A stretch of 11,052 nucleotides of DNA, taken from assembly GCA_006226265.1 (NCBI GenBank), contig SBHH01000052.1, forward strand, positions 1-11,052, in the 5' to 3' direction. Positions 1-8,722 of this stretch are shown here, piece after piece. A program made the translations under genes and the position numbers. The stretch comes from Alphaproteobacteria bacterium. GTDB lineage: Bacteria > Pseudomonadota > Alphaproteobacteria > Sneathiellales > Sneathiellaceae. The first letter of the stretch is position 1, and every line of letters begins with the position of its first letter. Under the pieces are notes generated by a model, which worked only from the letters and a program-made list of their open reading frames with translations, did no database searches and was not told where the DNA came from.

Positions 1-106
1 GCCCTTCATTTCCTACGGCGGATCGTCGATGTTTGCGCTTGCCATCCTGATGGGCATGCTGCTCGCGCTGTCGCGCCGCCGTGTTGGAACGGGGGAGCTT
101 AAATGA
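1..106 (+). CDS. ftsW: FtsW, lipid II polymerase of the divisome (3' end only)
   Basis: Only the last 34 codons are present, reading in frame from base 2 to the TGA at 104-106. The fragment opens with PFISYGGSS, the conserved motif near the last membrane segments of SEDS proteins (FtsW/RodA). A hydrophobic helix (MFALAILMGMLLAL) and a short basic cytoplasmic tail follow. The SEDS family polymerises lipid II into glycan strands at the inner membrane. FtsW rather than RodA is inferred from position: ftsW directly precedes murG in the dcw cluster of most proteobacteria. The stop codon overlaps the murG start by 4 bases (ATGA), so the two are probably translationally coupled. Confidence 0.9.
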   Translation, partial: PFISYGGSSMFALAILMGMLLALSRRRVGTGELK

Positions 107-1242
107 CAGGCATCTGCAAAAATGTGGTTCTGGCAAGTGGTGGCACGGGAGGACATATCTTCCCGGCCCGCGCGCTTGCGGAGGAACTGACATCGCGCGG
201 CTTTTCCGTGACCCTGATGACCGACGGGCGCGGCACCCGCTATGAGGAACTCTTCCCGGGCGTCGATGTCATGATCGTGAAATCGGGATCACCCTCCATC
301 GGCGGACCCATTGGCAAGGTGAGGGCGATTCTCTCCCTCGCCGCCGGCTTTTTTGAGGCGCGCGCGGCGCTCCGGAAATTGCAGCCTTTCGCCGTTGTCG
401 GTTTTGGCGGTTATCCTTCCATGCCGCCCGCCGCCGCAGCCGCCAGCCTTAAAATCCCGCTCGTCCTGCATGAACAGAACGCGGTTCTGGGCCGCGTCAA
501 TCGGCTCCTGTCGCGCTACGCCCGCGCCATCGCGACCTCTTTTGCGCGGACCGAAAGCCGGAACGAGGCCGATCATGAAAAGATGGTCTTTACCGGGAAT
601 CCGGTGCGCCGCGCCATTCTCGCGCTCGCCAATAGCGGTTATGCAGCACCAAATTCAGATGCGCCGATCCGGCTTCTCATCCTGGGTGGCAGTCAGGGGG
701 CAACGGTACTTTCCGACGTGGTGCCGGGCGCGCTTGTCGCGCTTCCTGAAGACTTACGCGCCCGCCTTGATGTAACGCAGCAATGCCGCCCCGAGGATAT
801 AGACCGGGTGACGGCGCTCTATCGGGAGGCCGGGATCAAGGCAATGATCTCCAGCTTTTTTGAGAATGTCGATGAACTGCTGAAAGGTTGCCATCTCGCC
901 ATCACCCGCTCTGGCGCCTCCACGCTGGCGGAGCTTACCGTCGTCGGGCGTCCCTCCCTTCTGGTGCCGTTCAAGCATGCGATGGATGACCATCAGAGGA
1001 AAAATGCAGAGAACGCCGTCGGGCGCGGAGCGGCACGGCTCATCCTGCAGGATGATTTCACCATCGAGAGCGCGAGTCAGGATCTGGCCCAGCTTTTAAG
1101 CCATCCGAACGTTCTTAAGAAAATGGCAGCCGCTGCCTCCGAAATCGGGGAGCTGAAAGCCGCCGAAAAACTGGCCGATCTCGTCGTGAGGTTCGCGCCT
1201 GCCAATAATGACACCAACAGCAACGGAAAGGCCGCTGCATGA
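103..1242 (+). CDS. murG: MurG, UDP-GlcNAc:lipid I N-acetylglucosaminyltransferase
   Basis: MurG adds GlcNAc to undecaprenyl-PP-MurNAc-pentapeptide (lipid I) to give lipid II, on the cytoplasmic face of the inner membrane. The product is 379 aa, slightly longer than the roughly 355 aa of E. coli MurG. Visible GT-B fold landmarks are the N-terminal glycine loop GGTGGH (residues 13-18), GFGGYPS (100-106), HEQN (123-126), the second glycine loop GGSQG (195-199), and the UDP-GlcNAc-binding stretch [10 protein letters not shown] (269-278) followed by [14 protein letters not shown] (289-302). The ATG at 103 overlaps the ftsW stop and has a GGGGGAG Shine-Dalgarno at 91-97, 5 bases upstream. The gene ends in an ATGA overlap with murC. 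The identification is secure. Confidence 0.97.
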   Translation: MTGICKNVVLASGGTGGHIFPARALAEELTSRGFSVTLMTDGRGTRYEELFPGVDVMIVKSGSPSIGGPIGKVRAILSLAAGFFEARAALRKLQPFAVVGFGGYPSMPPAAAAASLKIPLVLHEQNAVLGRVNRLLSRYARAIATSFARTESRNEADHEKMVFTGNPVRRAILALANSGYAAPNSDAPIRLLILGGSQGATVLSDVVPGALVALPEDLRARLDVTQQCRPEDIDRVTALYREAGIKAMISSFFENVDELLKGCHLAITRSGASTLAELTVVGRPSLLVPFKHAMDDHQRKNAENAVGRGAARLILQDDFTIESASQDLAQLLSHPNVLKKMAAAASEIGELKAAEKLADLVVRFAPANNDTNSNGKAAA

Positions 1243-2663
1243 GAAGCTTGCCGCTTGATATCGGGCTTGTACATTTCGTCGGGATCGGCGGGATCGGGAT
1301 GAGTGGCATCGCCGAGGTCATGCATACGCTTGGCTATCAGGTACAGGGTTCCGATCTCTCGGCCAATGCGAATGTCGAGCGCCTGCGCGGGCTCGGTATC
1401 ACGGTGCATGTGGGGCATGATGCGAAGAACCTGGGCGAGTCCCGCGTTGTCGTCATTTCCTCTGCCGTGAAAGCGGATAACCCGGAAGTGCGGGAAGCTC
1501 GCTCCCACTTGATCCCGGTGGTCCGGCGTGCGGAAATGCTGGCCGAACTGATGCGGCTTCGCTGGGCGATTGCGGTTGGCGGTACCCATGGCAAGACGAC
1601 CACGACCTCTTTGCTTGCAAGCCTGCTGGATGCGGCGGGGCTGGAACCGACGGTTATCAACGGCGGTATCATCAACGCCTATGGCACCAATGCGCGGCTT
1701 GGCAATGGCGAATGGATGGTGGTTGAGGCGGACGAAAGCGATGGCAGTTTTGTGAAGCTGCCCGCCACCATTGCCGTCGTTACCAATATCGACCCGGAAC
1801 ATCTTGATTTCTACGGCGATTTCGATGGTGTGCGGGAGGCCTTCCAGATCTTCGTTGAAAACATTCCCTTCTATGGCTTCGCGGCTGTCTGCATCGACCA
1901 TCCGGAAGTGCAGGCGCTGATTGGCCGGATTTCCGACCGGCGGTTTATTTCCTACGGCACTTCCCCGCAGGCTGATTACCGCGCCATCAATGTCCGGTTC
2001 GAGGATGGCCGCGCGCGCTTCGATGTCTCGGTCAGCGACCGGGTTGATGGTGATACCCGTCTTATGAAGGGGTTCGAGCTGCCGATGCCTGGCAATCACA
2101 ATGTCCTCAATGCCATGGCCGGGATCGCGGTCGGCAAGGAAATGGGCTTCGATGAAGTGCATCTGAAAAAAGGCCTTCGGGATTTCGGCGGGGTGAAGCG
2201 GCGCTTCACCAAGACCGGCGAGGTGAACGGCGTTACCGTGATCGACGACTATGGCCATCACCCGGTGGAGATTGCCTCTGTCCTTTCCGCCGCACGCCTT
2301 GCCTATCGCGAAAAGATTATCGCGGTTGTGCAGCCACATCGCTATTCTCGCCTGCATGATCTGTTCGAGGAATTCTGCACCTGTTTCAACGATGCGGACA
2401 TTGTCGTCGTTGCCGATATCTATGCGGCGGGAGAGGCTCCGGTTCCCGGTATCGATAAAGAGCACTTCGTCGATGCTTTACGCGAACGCGGACATCGTCA
2501 TGTCCTTTCGCTGGACGGGCCGGAGGCACTGGCTTCCCTTGTGAAGGAGCATGCGGCTCCCGGTGATGTGGTTGTCTGTCTCGGGGCTGGTTCGATCTCG
2601 ACCTGGGCGAATGCCCTGCCGGGAGAGCTTGAAGCTCTTAGCGTGAAGGAAAAGGAGGGATGA
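1239..2663 (+). CDS. murC: MurC, UDP-N-acetylmuramate--L-alanine ligase
   Basis: This cytoplasmic ATP-dependent ligase attaches L-alanine to UDP-MurNAc, the first peptide step of peptidoglycan precursor synthesis. At 474 aa it has a normal family length. Three domains can be read. The N-terminal UDP-binding Rossmann-like part has [16 protein letters not shown] (residues 12-27). The central ATPase has the P-loop [10 protein letters not shown] (114-123). The C-terminal Mur ligase domain has DDYGHHP (336-342), the MurC/Mpl signature. Mpl is less likely because of the dcw context and length. The start overlaps the murG stop (ATGA), with a modest GGAAAG at 1225-1230. The gene ends by overlapping murB. 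Confidence 0.97.
   Translation: MRSLPLDIGLVHFVGIGGIGMSGIAEVMHTLGYQVQGSDLSANANVERLRGLGITVHVGHDAKNLGESRVVVISSAVKADNPEVREARSHLIPVVRRAEMLAELMRLRWAIAVGGTHGKTTTTSLLASLLDAAGLEPTVINGGIINAYGTNARLGNGEWMVVEADESDGSFVKLPATIAVVTNIDPEHLDFYGDFDGVREAFQIFVENIPFYGFAAVCIDHPEVQALIGRISDRRFISYGTSPQADYRAINVRFEDGRARFDVSVSDRVDGDTRLMKGFELPMPGNHNVLNAMAGIAVGKEMGFDEVHLKKGLRDFGGVKRRFTKTGEVNGVTVIDDYGHHPVEIASVLSAARLAYREKIIAVVQPHRYSRLHDLFEEFCTCFNDADIVVVADIYAAGEAPVPGIDKEHFVDALRERGHRHVLSLDGPEALASLVKEHAAPGDVVVCLGAGSISTWANALPGELEALSVKEKEG
2646..2658 (+). promoter_or_regulatory. Two possible Shine-Dalgarno cores for murB
   Basis: AAGGA (2646-2650) lies 9 bases before the ATG at 2660. AGGAGG (2653-2658) lies only 1 base before that ATG but 10 bases before the in-frame ATG at 2669. 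The stronger core therefore fits the second ATG better, while the ATGA overlap with murC favours the first. The two starts differ by three residues. Confidence 0.55.
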
Positions 2664-3604
2664 ATAACATGGTTGCCCTTCAGAAAAGCCTGATGCAACG
2701 GATGCCGGAAGTGCGCGGTCGCGTGCGGGAGAACGTTCGCCTTGATAAAATCACCTGGTTCCAGGTCGGCGGCCCCGCCGATATCCTGTTCAAGCCCGAG
2801 GATGAGGACGATCTCGCCCTGTTCCTGAGCGGCCTGCCTTATGACATTCCGGTTTTTGCGATCGGGGTTGGGTCCAACCTTCTGGTGCGGGATGCCGGTA
2901 TCCGGGGCGTTGTCCTTCGCCTTGGACGGCATTTCGCAAAAATGTCGGTCGAGAACGACTGCATCACGGTGGGCGCGGGATCGCTTGATGGCAATGTCGC
3001 GCGTTTCGCGGCGGATGCGGGACTTGAAGGTGCGGAATTCCTGAGCGGTATTCCGGGCAGCATCGGCGGCGCGCTTCGCATGAATGCCGGGGCATATGGC
3101 GCCGATATCTCTGATATTTTCCTCTCCGCCGTTGCTTATGACCGGATGGGAGAGCGACATGAACTCACTTTGAAAGACATGGGCTTTGCCTATCGCCACA
3201 GCGATATTCCGAAAGACTGGATTTTCACCCAGGCCACCTTCCGGCTTCATCCCGGCGATACCCAGGAAATCCTGGGCCGCATGGCGGATATCTCCCGCAA
3301 CCGGGAGGAAAGCCAGCCTGTCCGCAGCCGGACCGGCGGCTCGACCTTTGCCAATCCGCCCGGTGAAAAGGCCTGGGAACTGATCGACCGGGTTGGCGGG
3401 CGCGGTCTTACCATCGGCGATGCGATGGTTTCTGACAAACACTGCAATTTCCTCATCAACAAGGGGTCGGCCACGGCGGCCGACCTTGAAGCGGTCGGCG
3501 AAGAGGTTCGCCGCCGGGTATTCGAGCAATATGACACTCTGCTCCGTTGGGAAATCGTGCGTTATGGCGAAATCGCAAAAGGAAAAGAGGGGAGCCGGAC
3601 ATGA
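2660..3604 (+). CDS. murB: MurB, UDP-N-acetylenolpyruvoylglucosamine reductase
   Basis: MurB is a cytoplasmic FAD enzyme that reduces UDP-GlcNAc-enolpyruvate to UDP-MurNAc with NADPH, the step that feeds MurC. The product is 314 aa (311 if the ATG at 2669 is used). FAD-binding motifs are [12 protein letters not shown] (residues 69-80) and [18 protein letters not shown] (130-147). Likely catalytic residues, compared from memory with the E. coli Arg/Ser/Glu set, are R179 in YRHS, S228 in GGSTF and E298 in LRWEIVRYG. The compact length and the GGSTFANP form resemble the shorter MurB class rather than the longer E. coli type; that subclass call is inference. The gene starts inside the murC stop and ends in an ATGA overlap with ddl. 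Confidence 0.96.
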   Translation: MNNMVALQKSLMQRMPEVRGRVRENVRLDKITWFQVGGPADILFKPEDEDDLALFLSGLPYDIPVFAIGVGSNLLVRDAGIRGVVLRLGRHFAKMSVENDCITVGAGSLDGNVARFAADAGLEGAEFLSGIPGSIGGALRMNAGAYGADISDIFLSAVAYDRMGERHELTLKDMGFAYRHSDIPKDWIFTQATFRLHPGDTQEILGRMADISRNREESQPVRSRTGGSTFANPPGEKAWELIDRVGGRGLTIGDAMVSDKHCNFLINKGSATAADLEAVGEEVRRRVFEQYDTLLRWEIVRYGEIAKGKEGSRT

Positions 3605-4509
3605 AGCATGTTGCCGTATTGATGGGGGGCTGGTCCGCCGAGCGCGAAGTCTCGATGGACAGCGGCCTTGCCTGCAGCGAGGCGTTGAAGGCCTGCGGCT
3701 ATGAGGTAAGCCCCGTCGATGTCGGCCGTGATATAGCCGAGACTCTGGCCCGCATCCGTCCCGATGTCTGCTTCAACGCGCTGCATGGCCGTTATGGCGA
3801 GGACGGATTTATTCAGGGGCTTCTGGAAGTCATGGGCATTCCCTATACCCATTCGGGTGTTCTTGCCTCCGCCCTTGCGATGGACAAGCCGGTCGCCAAG
3901 ACATTGTTCGAGGCGGCGGGGATGCGCTGCGCGGATGGCAAAATCTTCACCCGGCAGGAAATCCAGAACGGCGCCGATTTTCCGAAGCCTTTCGTGATCA
4001 AGCCGCTCAATGAAGGTTCCAGCGTTGGCGTCACCATCGTGCTGGAGAATGACAATATCAGCCTTGGCGATATCCCCTGGGTCTTTGGCGAAAAAGTCCT
4101 GATTGAAAGCTATATTCCGGGGCGGGAAATTCAGGTGGCCGTCATGGGCGATACGGCGCTCGGCGCCGTGGAAATCCGCCCGCTTGGCCGTTTTTATGAT
4201 TACGAGGCGAAATATACCTCCGGCAAGGCGGATCATCTGATGCCCGCGCCTTTGTCGTCTGAGGATTACGCGGAGGCGCTTCGGCTTGCGAAGCTCGCTC
4301 ATGACACGCTCGGATGTCGGGGGGTGAGCCGGAGCGATTTCCGCTTCGATGACACTGGCGAGGGCGCTGGGAAATTCTACATTCTTGAAACCAATACCCA
4401 GCCCGGCATGACCGAGTTGAGCCTGGTTCCGGAGATCGCCGGGCATTCGGGAATGTCATTTGAAGATCTGGTACGTTGGATTGTGGAGGATGCGTCATGC
4501 GACCGCTGA
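3601..4509 (+). CDS. ddl: Ddl, D-alanine--D-alanine ligase
   Basis: This ATP-grasp ligase joins two D-alanines in the cytoplasm. MurF adds the dipeptide to the UDP-MurNAc tripeptide. I chose the ATG at 3601, giving 302 aa. It begins [10 protein letters not shown] as the family does, overlaps the murB stop (ATGA) and has GAGGGGAG at 3587-3594, 6 bases away. A longer in-frame version from 3547 would only add murB-overlapping residues. Motifs are GGWSAEREVS (9-18, substrate-contacting Glu at E14), HGRYGEDG (62-69), KPLNEGSSVGV (134-144), KYTSGKADH (204-212, the omega-loop region), R244/D246 in SRSDF, and ETNTQPGM (263-270) with the Mg-binding Glu and Asn. Length is standard for Ddl. The 3' end overlaps ftsQ by 13 bases. 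Confidence 0.96.
   Translation: MKHVAVLMGGWSAEREVSMDSGLACSEALKACGYEVSPVDVGRDIAETLARIRPDVCFNALHGRYGEDGFIQGLLEVMGIPYTHSGVLASALAMDKPVAKTLFEAAGMRCADGKIFTRQEIQNGADFPKPFVIKPLNEGSSVGVTIVLENDNISLGDIPWVFGEKVLIESYIPGREIQVAVMGDTALGAVEIRPLGRFYDYEAKYTSGKADHLMPAPLSSEDYAEALRLAKLAHDTLGCRGVSRSDFRFDDTGEGAGKFYILETNTQPGMTELSLVPEIAGHSGMSFEDLVRWIVEDASCDR
4485..4490 (+). promoter_or_regulatory. Shine-Dalgarno that sets the ftsQ start
   Basis: GGAGGA sits 6 bases before the ATG at 4497, inside the end of ddl. It favours that ATG over the in-frame TTG at 4476, which has no comparable site. Confidence 0.7.
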
Positions 4510-5576
4510 CTGTCGACAGGGAAGACCGGGTGAACGGTCCGGCGCGTCGCCGGAAAACGCCGTCGAAGTCGGGCGGGCTTTTCAAAGGCTTGTTTTCGGG
4601 ACCTAAGAAGAAGTCGAAAAGTAAGGCACCTTCAAAAAGCGAGCCGCGCTTCGCCGCGATTTCGGCATCGGCCTTTAATGCGATCGGCAATATCTCGCTT
4701 CGTCTTGGCGACCGGATCGGCGGAACCGGAAAACCTAAGAAATCGGCAACGCGGAATACGAAATCCACCGCCCGTCGCCGGCCCGCACCCAGCTGGCGGA
4801 AACCTGCAATCATCTGCCTGTCGGTTCTGGCGATCGCCGCAGTTGTTGCAGGTGTCAGCAATTTTGTCGCTCGCACGCATCTTGTTCAGGCCAGTTCCGA
4901 CTGGATCGATGCACAGCAGCAGGCACTCGCAAGCGCGCTCGGCCTGACGGTTCAGGAAATCAGCGTTGTCGGACGCAACCGGACGGCGGCGAAGGATATC
5001 CTCCGCGCGCTCGATGTGAAGCGGGGCGAGAGCCTCTTGAATGTTGATCCGGAAGCGGCGCGCGAGCGGCTTGAAACCCTCGGCTGGATCGAGCAGGCCT
5101 CGGTCATGCGGCGCTTTCCGGATGAACTTTATATCGAAATTACCGAACGGCGGCCTTTCGCCCGCTGGCAGCTGGATGGCCGGACCGGCGTGATCGACCG
5201 GAGCGGCGCCGTCGTCAGCGAAACCGAAGAGGCCGAGTTTAGTTATCTGCCGAAAGTGGTGGGGCCGGGGGCCAACGTCCATGCGGCAGAACTCTTCGAC
5301 ATGCTGTCGCAGACGCCGGAATTATTTACCCGACTACAGAACGCGGTGCGGGTTCGTGACCGGCGCTGGAATCTGGAATTCGTGAACAAGGTTACGGTGT
5401 TGCTGCCGGAAAAGGGCACCCTGCGGGCCTGGAAGGAACTTAACCGGGTTCAGCAGAAACGGGACATTCTGGACAAGGGTATTGTCGCGATCGATTTGCG
5501 GGCGAGCGACCGGATGTATGTACGCCTTACCCCTGAAACGGCAAAGTTGCGTCGGACAGAAGGAAATGAAACGTGA
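4497..5576 (+). CDS. ftsQ: FtsQ, divisome scaffold protein
   Basis: FtsQ (DivIB family) is a bitopic inner-membrane protein that links early and late division proteins through FtsB/FtsL. With the ATG at 4497 it is 359 aa, well above the roughly 276 aa of E. coli FtsQ. The extra length is a cytoplasmic tail of about 100 residues, rich in Lys, Arg, Ser and Pro, with a KKKSKSK patch near residues 37-43, probably disordered. A membrane segment follows (about 103-124, AIICLSVLAIAAVV), then a periplasmic POTRA domain (about 150-220, with ISVVGRNRT and WIEQASVMRRFPDELYIEITER) and the FtsQ beta domain to the end. It overlaps ddl by 13 bases. The POTRA-type signature and dcw position make the call firm. 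Confidence 0.93.
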   Translation: MRPLTVDREDRVNGPARRRKTPSKSGGLFKGLFSGPKKKSKSKAPSKSEPRFAAISASAFNAIGNISLRLGDRIGGTGKPKKSATRNTKSTARRRPAPSWRKPAIICLSVLAIAAVVAGVSNFVARTHLVQASSDWIDAQQQALASALGLTVQEISVVGRNRTAAKDILRALDVKRGESLLNVDPEAARERLETLGWIEQASVMRRFPDELYIEITERRPFARWQLDGRTGVIDRSGAVVSETEEAEFSYLPKVVGPGANVHAAELFDMLSQTPELFTRLQNAVRVRDRRWNLEFVNKVTVLLPEKGTLRAWKELNRVQQKRDILDKGIVAIDLRASDRMYVRLTPETAKLRRTEGNET

Positions 5577-5627
5577 GGCATGAGAATTTTGAGTAATCTG
5601 ATTTGTTAACAGGATAGTAAGACAGGA
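5577..5627 (+). promoter_or_regulatory. ftsQ-ftsA gap with a CtrA-box-like sequence
   Basis: This is the first true gap in the upstream gene chain. It is 51 bases and AT-rich for this window. TTAACAGGATAGTAA (5606-5620) matches the alphaproteobacterial CtrA pattern TTAA-N7-TTAA at 7 of 8 fixed bases. It ends 7 bases before the ftsA ATG. The only Shine-Dalgarno-like bases (AGGA, 5624-5627) abut the ATG directly, so ftsA initiation looks weak. Function is inferred; a chance match is quite possible in an AT-rich stretch. Confidence 0.3.
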
Positions 5628-6869
5628 ATGGCAGCAGGACGGAATGGCCCCTTGGCGGCGCTCGATGTCGGATCGACAAAGGTTTGTTGCTTTGTCGCCG
5701 AGGAAGAGGCGGGGCGTCTCAGGGTGACGGGGATCGGGCACCAGGTTTCGCGCGGGCTACGCGCAGGCGGTATCACGAATATGGAGATGGCGGAGGAAGC
5801 GATCCGTTCCGCCGTCGATGCGGCGGAGCGCATGGCGGGCGAGACGGTGCGCGAGGTGATCCTCGGTGTCTCTGCAGGCAAGCCGTCCTCCCAGACGGTC
5901 GAAATGGAAATGTCGATCGGCGGTCAGGAGATTGCCGAAAAGGATTTGCAGCGAACCCTGAAGGAGGCGCAGTCGAGTTATCAGCCGGAAGGACGCACCG
6001 TGATCCACGCGCTGCCCGTCGGCTATACGGTAGATGGCAACCGCGGCATCCGCGATCCGCGCGGGATGTATGGCGAAAGCCTCGGAATCAGCATGCATAT
6101 GGTCTCGCTTCAGAACAGCCATATGAGAAACCTGATAAATTGTGTCGAGCGGTGTCATCTCGGCGTCCGGGCAATTGCCTCGGCTCCTTATGCTTCCGGC
6201 CTCGCGGCGCTGGTCGAGGACGAGATGGATCTTGGTGTAACCGTCATCGATATGGGGGGCGGCTCGACCTCCTTCGCGGTCTTTTACGACGGAGAGATGG
6301 TCTACAACGAAGTGGTGCCCGTCGGCGGTGGTCATGTCAGCAATGATATTGCGCGCGGGCTTTCGACCACTCTCGTCAATGCGGAGCGGATGAAAACCTT
6401 GTATGGCAATGCGCTGGCGAGTGCCGCCGACGAGAAGGAAATCATCGACGTGCCGTTGATCGGCGAGAGCGATCAGGAAGTCGCAAATCATGTGCCGCGA
6501 TCCATGCTGGTCGGGATCATCAAGCCCCGGATTGAGGAAATCCTGGAGCTGGTGAACGATAGGCTCCTTGCCTCCGGCTTTAACAAGGTGGCAGGCCGCC
6601 GGGCAGTCCTTTGTGGCGGCGCAGCGCAGCTCTCCGGAGTTCAGGAACTGGCGGCGCGGATTTTGGACAAGCAGGTCCGGATGGGTAAACCTATCCGTGT
6701 CAAGGGGCTAGCCGATGCGACGGATGGCCCGGCCTTCACGACGGCGGCGGGACTTCTATCCTTTGCCGTCCGCGAGCGATTTGACGACGGGATCAAGATG
6801 CCGGTCGCCGAAAAGCAGCCGAAGAACCGCCTGTTAAAGGTCGGAAACTGGTTCAAAGAGAATTTTTAA
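5628..6869 (+). CDS. ftsA: FtsA, actin-like membrane tether for FtsZ
   Basis: FtsA is an actin-family ATPase that anchors FtsZ filaments to the inner membrane and recruits later division proteins. The product is 413 aa, close to the usual 420. ATPase motifs are phosphate-1 ALDVGSTKVC (residues 11-20), phosphate-2 VIDMGGGSTSF (206-216) and the adenosine motif CGGAAQLSG (329-337). The FtsA-specific 1C domain falls in the first half, after roughly residue 85. The last 14 residues (NRLLKVGNWFKENF) form the expected amphipathic membrane-targeting helix. The ATG at 5628 is the only start codon after the in-frame TAA at 5607-5609, despite a poorly spaced ribosome site. Confidence 0.96.
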   Translation: MAAGRNGPLAALDVGSTKVCCFVAEEEAGRLRVTGIGHQVSRGLRAGGITNMEMAEEAIRSAVDAAERMAGETVREVILGVSAGKPSSQTVEMEMSIGGQEIAEKDLQRTLKEAQSSYQPEGRTVIHALPVGYTVDGNRGIRDPRGMYGESLGISMHMVSLQNSHMRNLINCVERCHLGVRAIASAPYASGLAALVEDEMDLGVTVIDMGGGSTSFAVFYDGEMVYNEVVPVGGGHVSNDIARGLSTTLVNAERMKTLYGNALASAADEKEIIDVPLIGESDQEVANHVPRSMLVGIIKPRIEEILELVNDRLLASGFNKVAGRRAVLCGGAAQLSGVQELAARILDKQVRMGKPIRVKGLADATDGPAFTTAAGLLSFAVRERFDDGIKMPVAEKQPKNRLLKVGNWFKENF

Positions 6870-6977
6870 GCAAAAAAACGCAGAAAAATTCGTCTAGATG
6901 TAAGAAGTAGGGTTTCATTAACCACAATATTTGGTATTAATTAAGTGTTAGTCAGCGTAACCGAGGAGGACAGTGCC
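6870..6977 (+). promoter_or_regulatory. AT-rich ftsA-ftsZ leader, probable ftsZ promoter/control region
   Basis: These 108 bases are clearly more AT-rich than the flanking genes and hold no credible ORF. TTAACCAC (6918-6925) matches the CtrA half-site TTAACCAT at 7 of 8 bases. TTAATTAA (6937-6944) is a perfect palindrome. TATTAA (6935-6940) could be a -10 element, but no good -35 is seen 16-18 bases upstream. In Caulobacter ftsZ has its own promoter near this position that is controlled by CtrA; the parallel here is inference. Confidence 0.4.
6963..6970 (+). promoter_or_regulatory. Strong Shine-Dalgarno that sets the ftsZ GTG start
   Basis: GAGGAGGA lies 7 bases before the GTG at 6978. An earlier in-frame GTG at 6945 would translate through this site and has no ribosome-binding sequence of its own, so 6978 is preferred. 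Confidence 0.8.
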
Positions 6978-8702
6978 GTGAGTATCAATTTATCAGTACC
7001 GGACCAAACGGAATTAAAGCCGAAAATCCTTGTTTTGGGTGTTGGAGGCGCTGGCGGCAACGCGGTGAACAACATGATTAACGCCGAGTTGCAAGGTGTT
7101 GAATTTGTTGTGGCAAACACCGATGCCCAGGCACTCAAACAGAGTCTTGCGGAGCGTCGTATTCAACTTGGAGCTGAGCTGACGGAAGGCCTGGGTGCGG
7201 GATCGAAGCCGCATATCGGCGCTGGCGCCGCGGAAGAGGCGCTTGAAGAAATCACCGGTCACCTGAAAGGTGTCCATATGTGCTTCATCACCGCCGGTAT
7301 GGGCGGTGGCACGGGAACGGGCGCGGCACCGGTTGTCGCCCGCGCGGCCCGCGAACAGGGCATCCTGACCGTCGGCGTCGTGACGAAGCCCTTCCAGTTC
7401 GAAGGTAATCACCGCATGCGGATCGCCGAGGCGGGGATCGAGGAATTGCAGCGATATGTCGATACGCTGATCATCATCCCGAACCAGAACCTGTTCCGGA
7501 TCGCCAATGAAAAGACTACCTTTGCCGACGCCTTCAACATGGCGGACGAAGTGCTGCATTCCGGCGTTCGCGGCGTCACCGACCTGATGGTCATGCCGGG
7601 CCTGATCAATCTCGACTTTGCCGACGTCAACACGGTGATGAACGAGATGGGCAAGGCGATGATGGGCACAGGCGAGGCGAGCGGTGAAAACCGCGCGATC
7701 GAAGCCGCCGAGGCTGCGATCTCCAACCCGTTGCTCGACGACGTCTCCATGAAGGGCGCCCGCGGTGTACTTATCAATATCACCGGCGGCATGGACCTCA
7801 CCCTGTATGAACTGGATGAGGCCGCCAACCGAATTCGGAGTGAAGTGGACCCGGAAGCGAACATTATTGTCGGTTCCACCTTCGATACGGAAATGGAAGG
7901 CCGGATGCGGGTTTCCGTCGTTGCCACGGGCATCGATGCCCACGAAGCCCAGCGGGAAAATTCGCCGAACGTTACCTCCCTGCTGCAAGTCAAGAATGCG
8001 GGCGGACCCTCCCGTCCGATGGCTTCTGCTGCCTCCACCTCCAGTGGTAGCGATGCTTCCGCGCCTCTGATGCCGGCGGCGGCCATGTCGACCTCTGGTT
8101 TCGGCGCAAGCGTTCCGGGCAGCAATGTTTCCGGCCAGCCGGTTGCGCAAGGATCGAATGAAAGCGCTGCGGAGGCCTCCCTCGAATATGGGATGACCTC
8201 TGGCGATGCCGCATCAAGCGGTAACCTCGCCCTTGATACCGAACCCGAACGCGATCTTCTCTCCGATATCGATATCGAGATGGAAGAGAGCGATCTGGAG
8301 CCGGAAGCTCTGGAAGGCAAGGATGCCCCGTTCAAGGCTCCGCCGGTTGTCAAAGTCGAAAAGCGCGCGGAAAACCTCGTCAATCCGGATGCGCATCGCG
8401 CAATGTCCGGGGATGCTGACGACAAGGGCCGCAAGAAGGGACCGAGCCTCTTTGAACGGATGACTGGCGTGGGCCGTTCTTTCCGTAAAGAAGAACCCCG
8501 CGAAACCGCGCAGGCCGAACGGCGGGAACCGACCAGCCGCCGTGCTGAACCTCAGACTCAAGCACCTGCGCCAACACCGCAGCCGACGGCGCCGCAGATG
8601 ACCGTGCGGACAGAAGCTGCGCCGTCGGTCAAGATCAGCCAGAAGAAGGAAGATGAGGATCTTCTGGATATTCCGGCTTTCCTGCGTCGGCAGGCTAACT
8701 GA
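6978..8702 (+). CDS. ftsZ: FtsZ, tubulin-like cell division GTPase
   Basis: FtsZ polymerises with GTP into the cytokinetic Z-ring. From the GTG at 6978 it is 574 aa, against about 383 in E. coli but normal for long-linker alphaproteobacterial forms. The GTPase core (to about residue 320) shows [13 protein letters not shown] (21-33), the tubulin signature GGGTGTG (109-115) with AAP following, and the catalytic T7 loop NLDFADV (211-217). Residues about 321-559 form a low-complexity linker rich in Ala, Ser, Pro and Glu, with an acidic run at about 426-447 ([18 protein letters not shown]) and a basic, Pro/Gln-rich part towards its end. The C-terminal conserved peptide is [15 protein letters not shown] (560-574), where FtsA and other partners dock. 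A strong ribosome site and a strong terminator frame the gene. lpxC, a frequent neighbour, does not follow. Confidence 0.97.
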   Translation: MSINLSVPDQTELKPKILVLGVGGAGGNAVNNMINAELQGVEFVVANTDAQALKQSLAERRIQLGAELTEGLGAGSKPHIGAGAAEEALEEITGHLKGVHMCFITAGMGGGTGTGAAPVVARAAREQGILTVGVVTKPFQFEGNHRMRIAEAGIEELQRYVDTLIIIPNQNLFRIANEKTTFADAFNMADEVLHSGVRGVTDLMVMPGLINLDFADVNTVMNEMGKAMMGTGEASGENRAIEAAEAAISNPLLDDVSMKGARGVLINITGGMDLTLYELDEAANRIRSEVDPEANIIVGSTFDTEMEGRMRVSVVATGIDAHEAQRENSPNVTSLLQVKNAGGPSRPMASAASTSSGSDASAPLMPAAAMSTSGFGASVPGSNVSGQPVAQGSNESAAEASLEYGMTSGDAASSGNLALDTEPERDLLSDIDIEMEESDLEPEALEGKDAPFKAPPVVKVEKRAENLVNPDAHRAMSGDADDKGRKKGPSLFERMTGVGRSFRKEEPRETAQAERREPTSRRAEPQTQAPAPTPQPTAPQMTVRTEAAPSVKISQKKEDEDLLDIPAFLRRQAN

Positions 8703-8722
8703 TCATCTTCAAATAACGAAGA

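Noticed and set aside
1077..2465. 462-codon open frame on the - strand, antisense to murC
   Set aside because: Long antisense frames are common opposite GC-rich genes with strong codon bias. The product has no recognisable domain and murC explains the DNA fully.
3547..3600. Longer ddl with an upstream in-frame start
   Set aside because: The added 18 residues lie entirely within murB. The ATG at 3601 has a well-spaced Shine-Dalgarno and gives the standard Ddl N-terminus.
2498..4446. Long - strand open frames opposite murB and ddl (343 and 294 codons)
   Set aside because: Same codon-bias shadow effect; no family signature, and both + strand genes have all their catalytic motifs.
7014..8434. 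Two - strand open frames of 378 and 341 codons opposite ftsZ
   Set aside because: They overlap each other and the highly conserved FtsZ core; the translated products look like random reverse-frame sequence.
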